Below are positions 33,843 through 34,428 of a DNA stretch of 34,428 nucleotides, in pieces (position 1 is the first letter of the stretch; each line of letters opens with the position of its first letter). The notes beneath the pieces were generated by a model. The model ran no database searches. It was not told where the DNA came from and saw nothing but the letters and a program-made list of their open reading frames with translations. A program made the position numbers and the translations under genes. Origin of the DNA: a virus; IMG/VR virus record IMGVR_UViG_3300042892_001703, positions 1 through 34,428 of that record; one strand, given 5' to 3'.

Positions 33843-34428
33843 ATGATTATAGGTGTATGCGGATTTATAGGCAGCGGTAAGGATACCGTTGCAGATTACT
33901 TACAAAACTTTCACGAATTTAGACGAGAGAGCTTTGCATCAACACTAAAAGATGCAGTGGCATCAGTATTCGGTTGGGATAGAACCATGCTTGAAGGGCG
34001 TACAAAAGAAGCCCGTGAATGGCGAGAACAAGTAGATCCATGGTGGGCCGCAAGACTTGATATGCCTACATTGACTCCAAGATGGGTGTTGCAATATTGG
34101 GGTACTGAAGTTTGTCGTAAGGCATTTCACGATGATATATGGATTGCCAGCCTAGAAAACAAACTGCGCAACAGTCGAGATAACATTGTTATTTCAGATT
34201 GCAGATTTCCTAATGAAATTGAATCTCTAAAACGTGCAGGCGGCAGTATTGTTTGGGTACAAAGAGGCACACTACCCGACTGGTATGCAGATGCAGTCAG
34301 TGCAAATCAAGGCAACAACGTGGGATTGAACGCAATGAAAATGCGCAAGATACACGCCAGCGAGTGGGCTTGGTTAGGCAGTGACTTTGATATAGTCATT
34401 GATAACAACGGTTCTATTGATGATCTTT
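33843..34428 (+). CDS. 1: gp1-like deoxynucleoside monophosphate kinase (partial, runs off the window)
   Basis: 195 codons are visible with no stop before the window end. The N-terminus GVCGFIGSGKDTVADYLQ holds the P-loop (Gly7 to Thr15). ESFASTLKDAVASVFGW, WVLQYWGTEVCRK, FHDDIWIASL, IVISDCRFPNEIESLKRAGG and IVWVQRG follow, the order seen in T4 gp1-type dNMP kinases, which raise dNMPs to dNDPs for phage DNA synthesis. Such enzymes act early, which fits the sigma70-type promoter just upstream. The ATG is preceded by GGAG at seven-base spacing, inside a strong hairpin. Confidence 0.82.
   Translation, partial: MIIGVCGFIGSGKDTVADYLQNFHEFRRESFASTLKDAVASVFGWDRTMLEGRTKEAREWREQVDPWWAARLDMPTLTPRWVLQYWGTEVCRKAFHDDIWIASLENKLRNSRDNIVISDCRFPNEIESLKRAGGSIVWVQRGTLPDWYADAVSANQGNNVGLNAMKMRKIHASEWAWLGSDFDIVIDNNGSIDDL

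Noticed and set aside
1-34428. tRNA genes, CRISPR arrays, insertion sequences, integrase or attachment sites
   Set aside because: I looked for cloverleaf-like segments, regularly spaced repeats, transposase motifs and terminal inverted repeats and saw none. The only direct repeats are coding repeats within fibre genes and the 838-bp gene duplication.

Overview
The window looks like part of a T4-like myovirus genome of the marine cyanophage/pelagiphage type. It is AT-rich, gene-dense and has almost no intergenic space. The diagnostic genes are T4-type neck and tail-completion proteins (gp13, gp14, gp15 homologues), a gp1-like deoxynucleoside monophosphate kinase, very large modular tail-fibre proteins and T4-like late-promoter boxes (AATAAATA, CTAAATA). 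No tRNA, integrase, transposase or CRISPR array was seen. The host cannot be read from the sequence.

Layout. (1) Bases 1-17865, plus strand: adsorption apparatus. Two small beta-rich proteins precede two paralogous giant fibres (1868 and 2611 aa). Each giant fibre has seven N-terminal carbohydrate-binding-like repeats, a beta-helix-like middle, a BNR/sialidase-like propeller and a conserved C-terminus. Then come another small beta protein, a fibre ending in a self-cleaving S74 chaperone, a tandem pair of Cys/Gly-rich proteins and a tail-assembly-chaperone-like protein. (2) Bases 17866-17979: a perfect 12-bp stem-loop and a late promoter. (3) Bases 17980-27377, plus strand: an eleven-gene, mostly start/stop-overlapping accessory island. 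It encodes a GT9/heptosyltransferase-like enzyme, a NodU/CmcH-type carbamoyltransferase, six probable Fe(II)/2-oxoglutarate oxygenases, an SGNH hydrolase-like protein, a cupin, the two halves of HldE as separate overlapping genes in reversed order, and HldD. (4) Bases 27395-29479: a fibre with a collagen-like stretch, a 90-bp tandem repeat and a C-terminal cupredoxin domain. (5) Bases 29476-33011, minus strand: two small proteins (one a degenerate Nudix fold), then gp15 and gp14. (6) Bases 33039-34428, plus strand: gp13 and a dNMP kinase cut by the window end.

How the parts may work together. HldE-kinase, HldE-adenylyltransferase and HldD together make ADP-heptose from heptose-7-phosphate (the GmhB step excepted). 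The GT9 protein is the obvious user of that donor, and a carbamoyltransferase could cap the sugar. The oxygenases could create hydroxyl acceptor sites. Because this sits between fibre genes and under late promoters, I infer a hydroxylate-heptosylate-carbamoylate system that decorates virion fibres. Remodelling of the host surface is the main alternative.

A second item of interest is the start of the dNMP kinase gene. A well-spaced sigma70-type promoter lies inside a long hairpin that buries the ribosome binding site. Only promoter-initiated (probably early) mRNA would leave that site free. Late read-through RNA from gp13 would fold it away.
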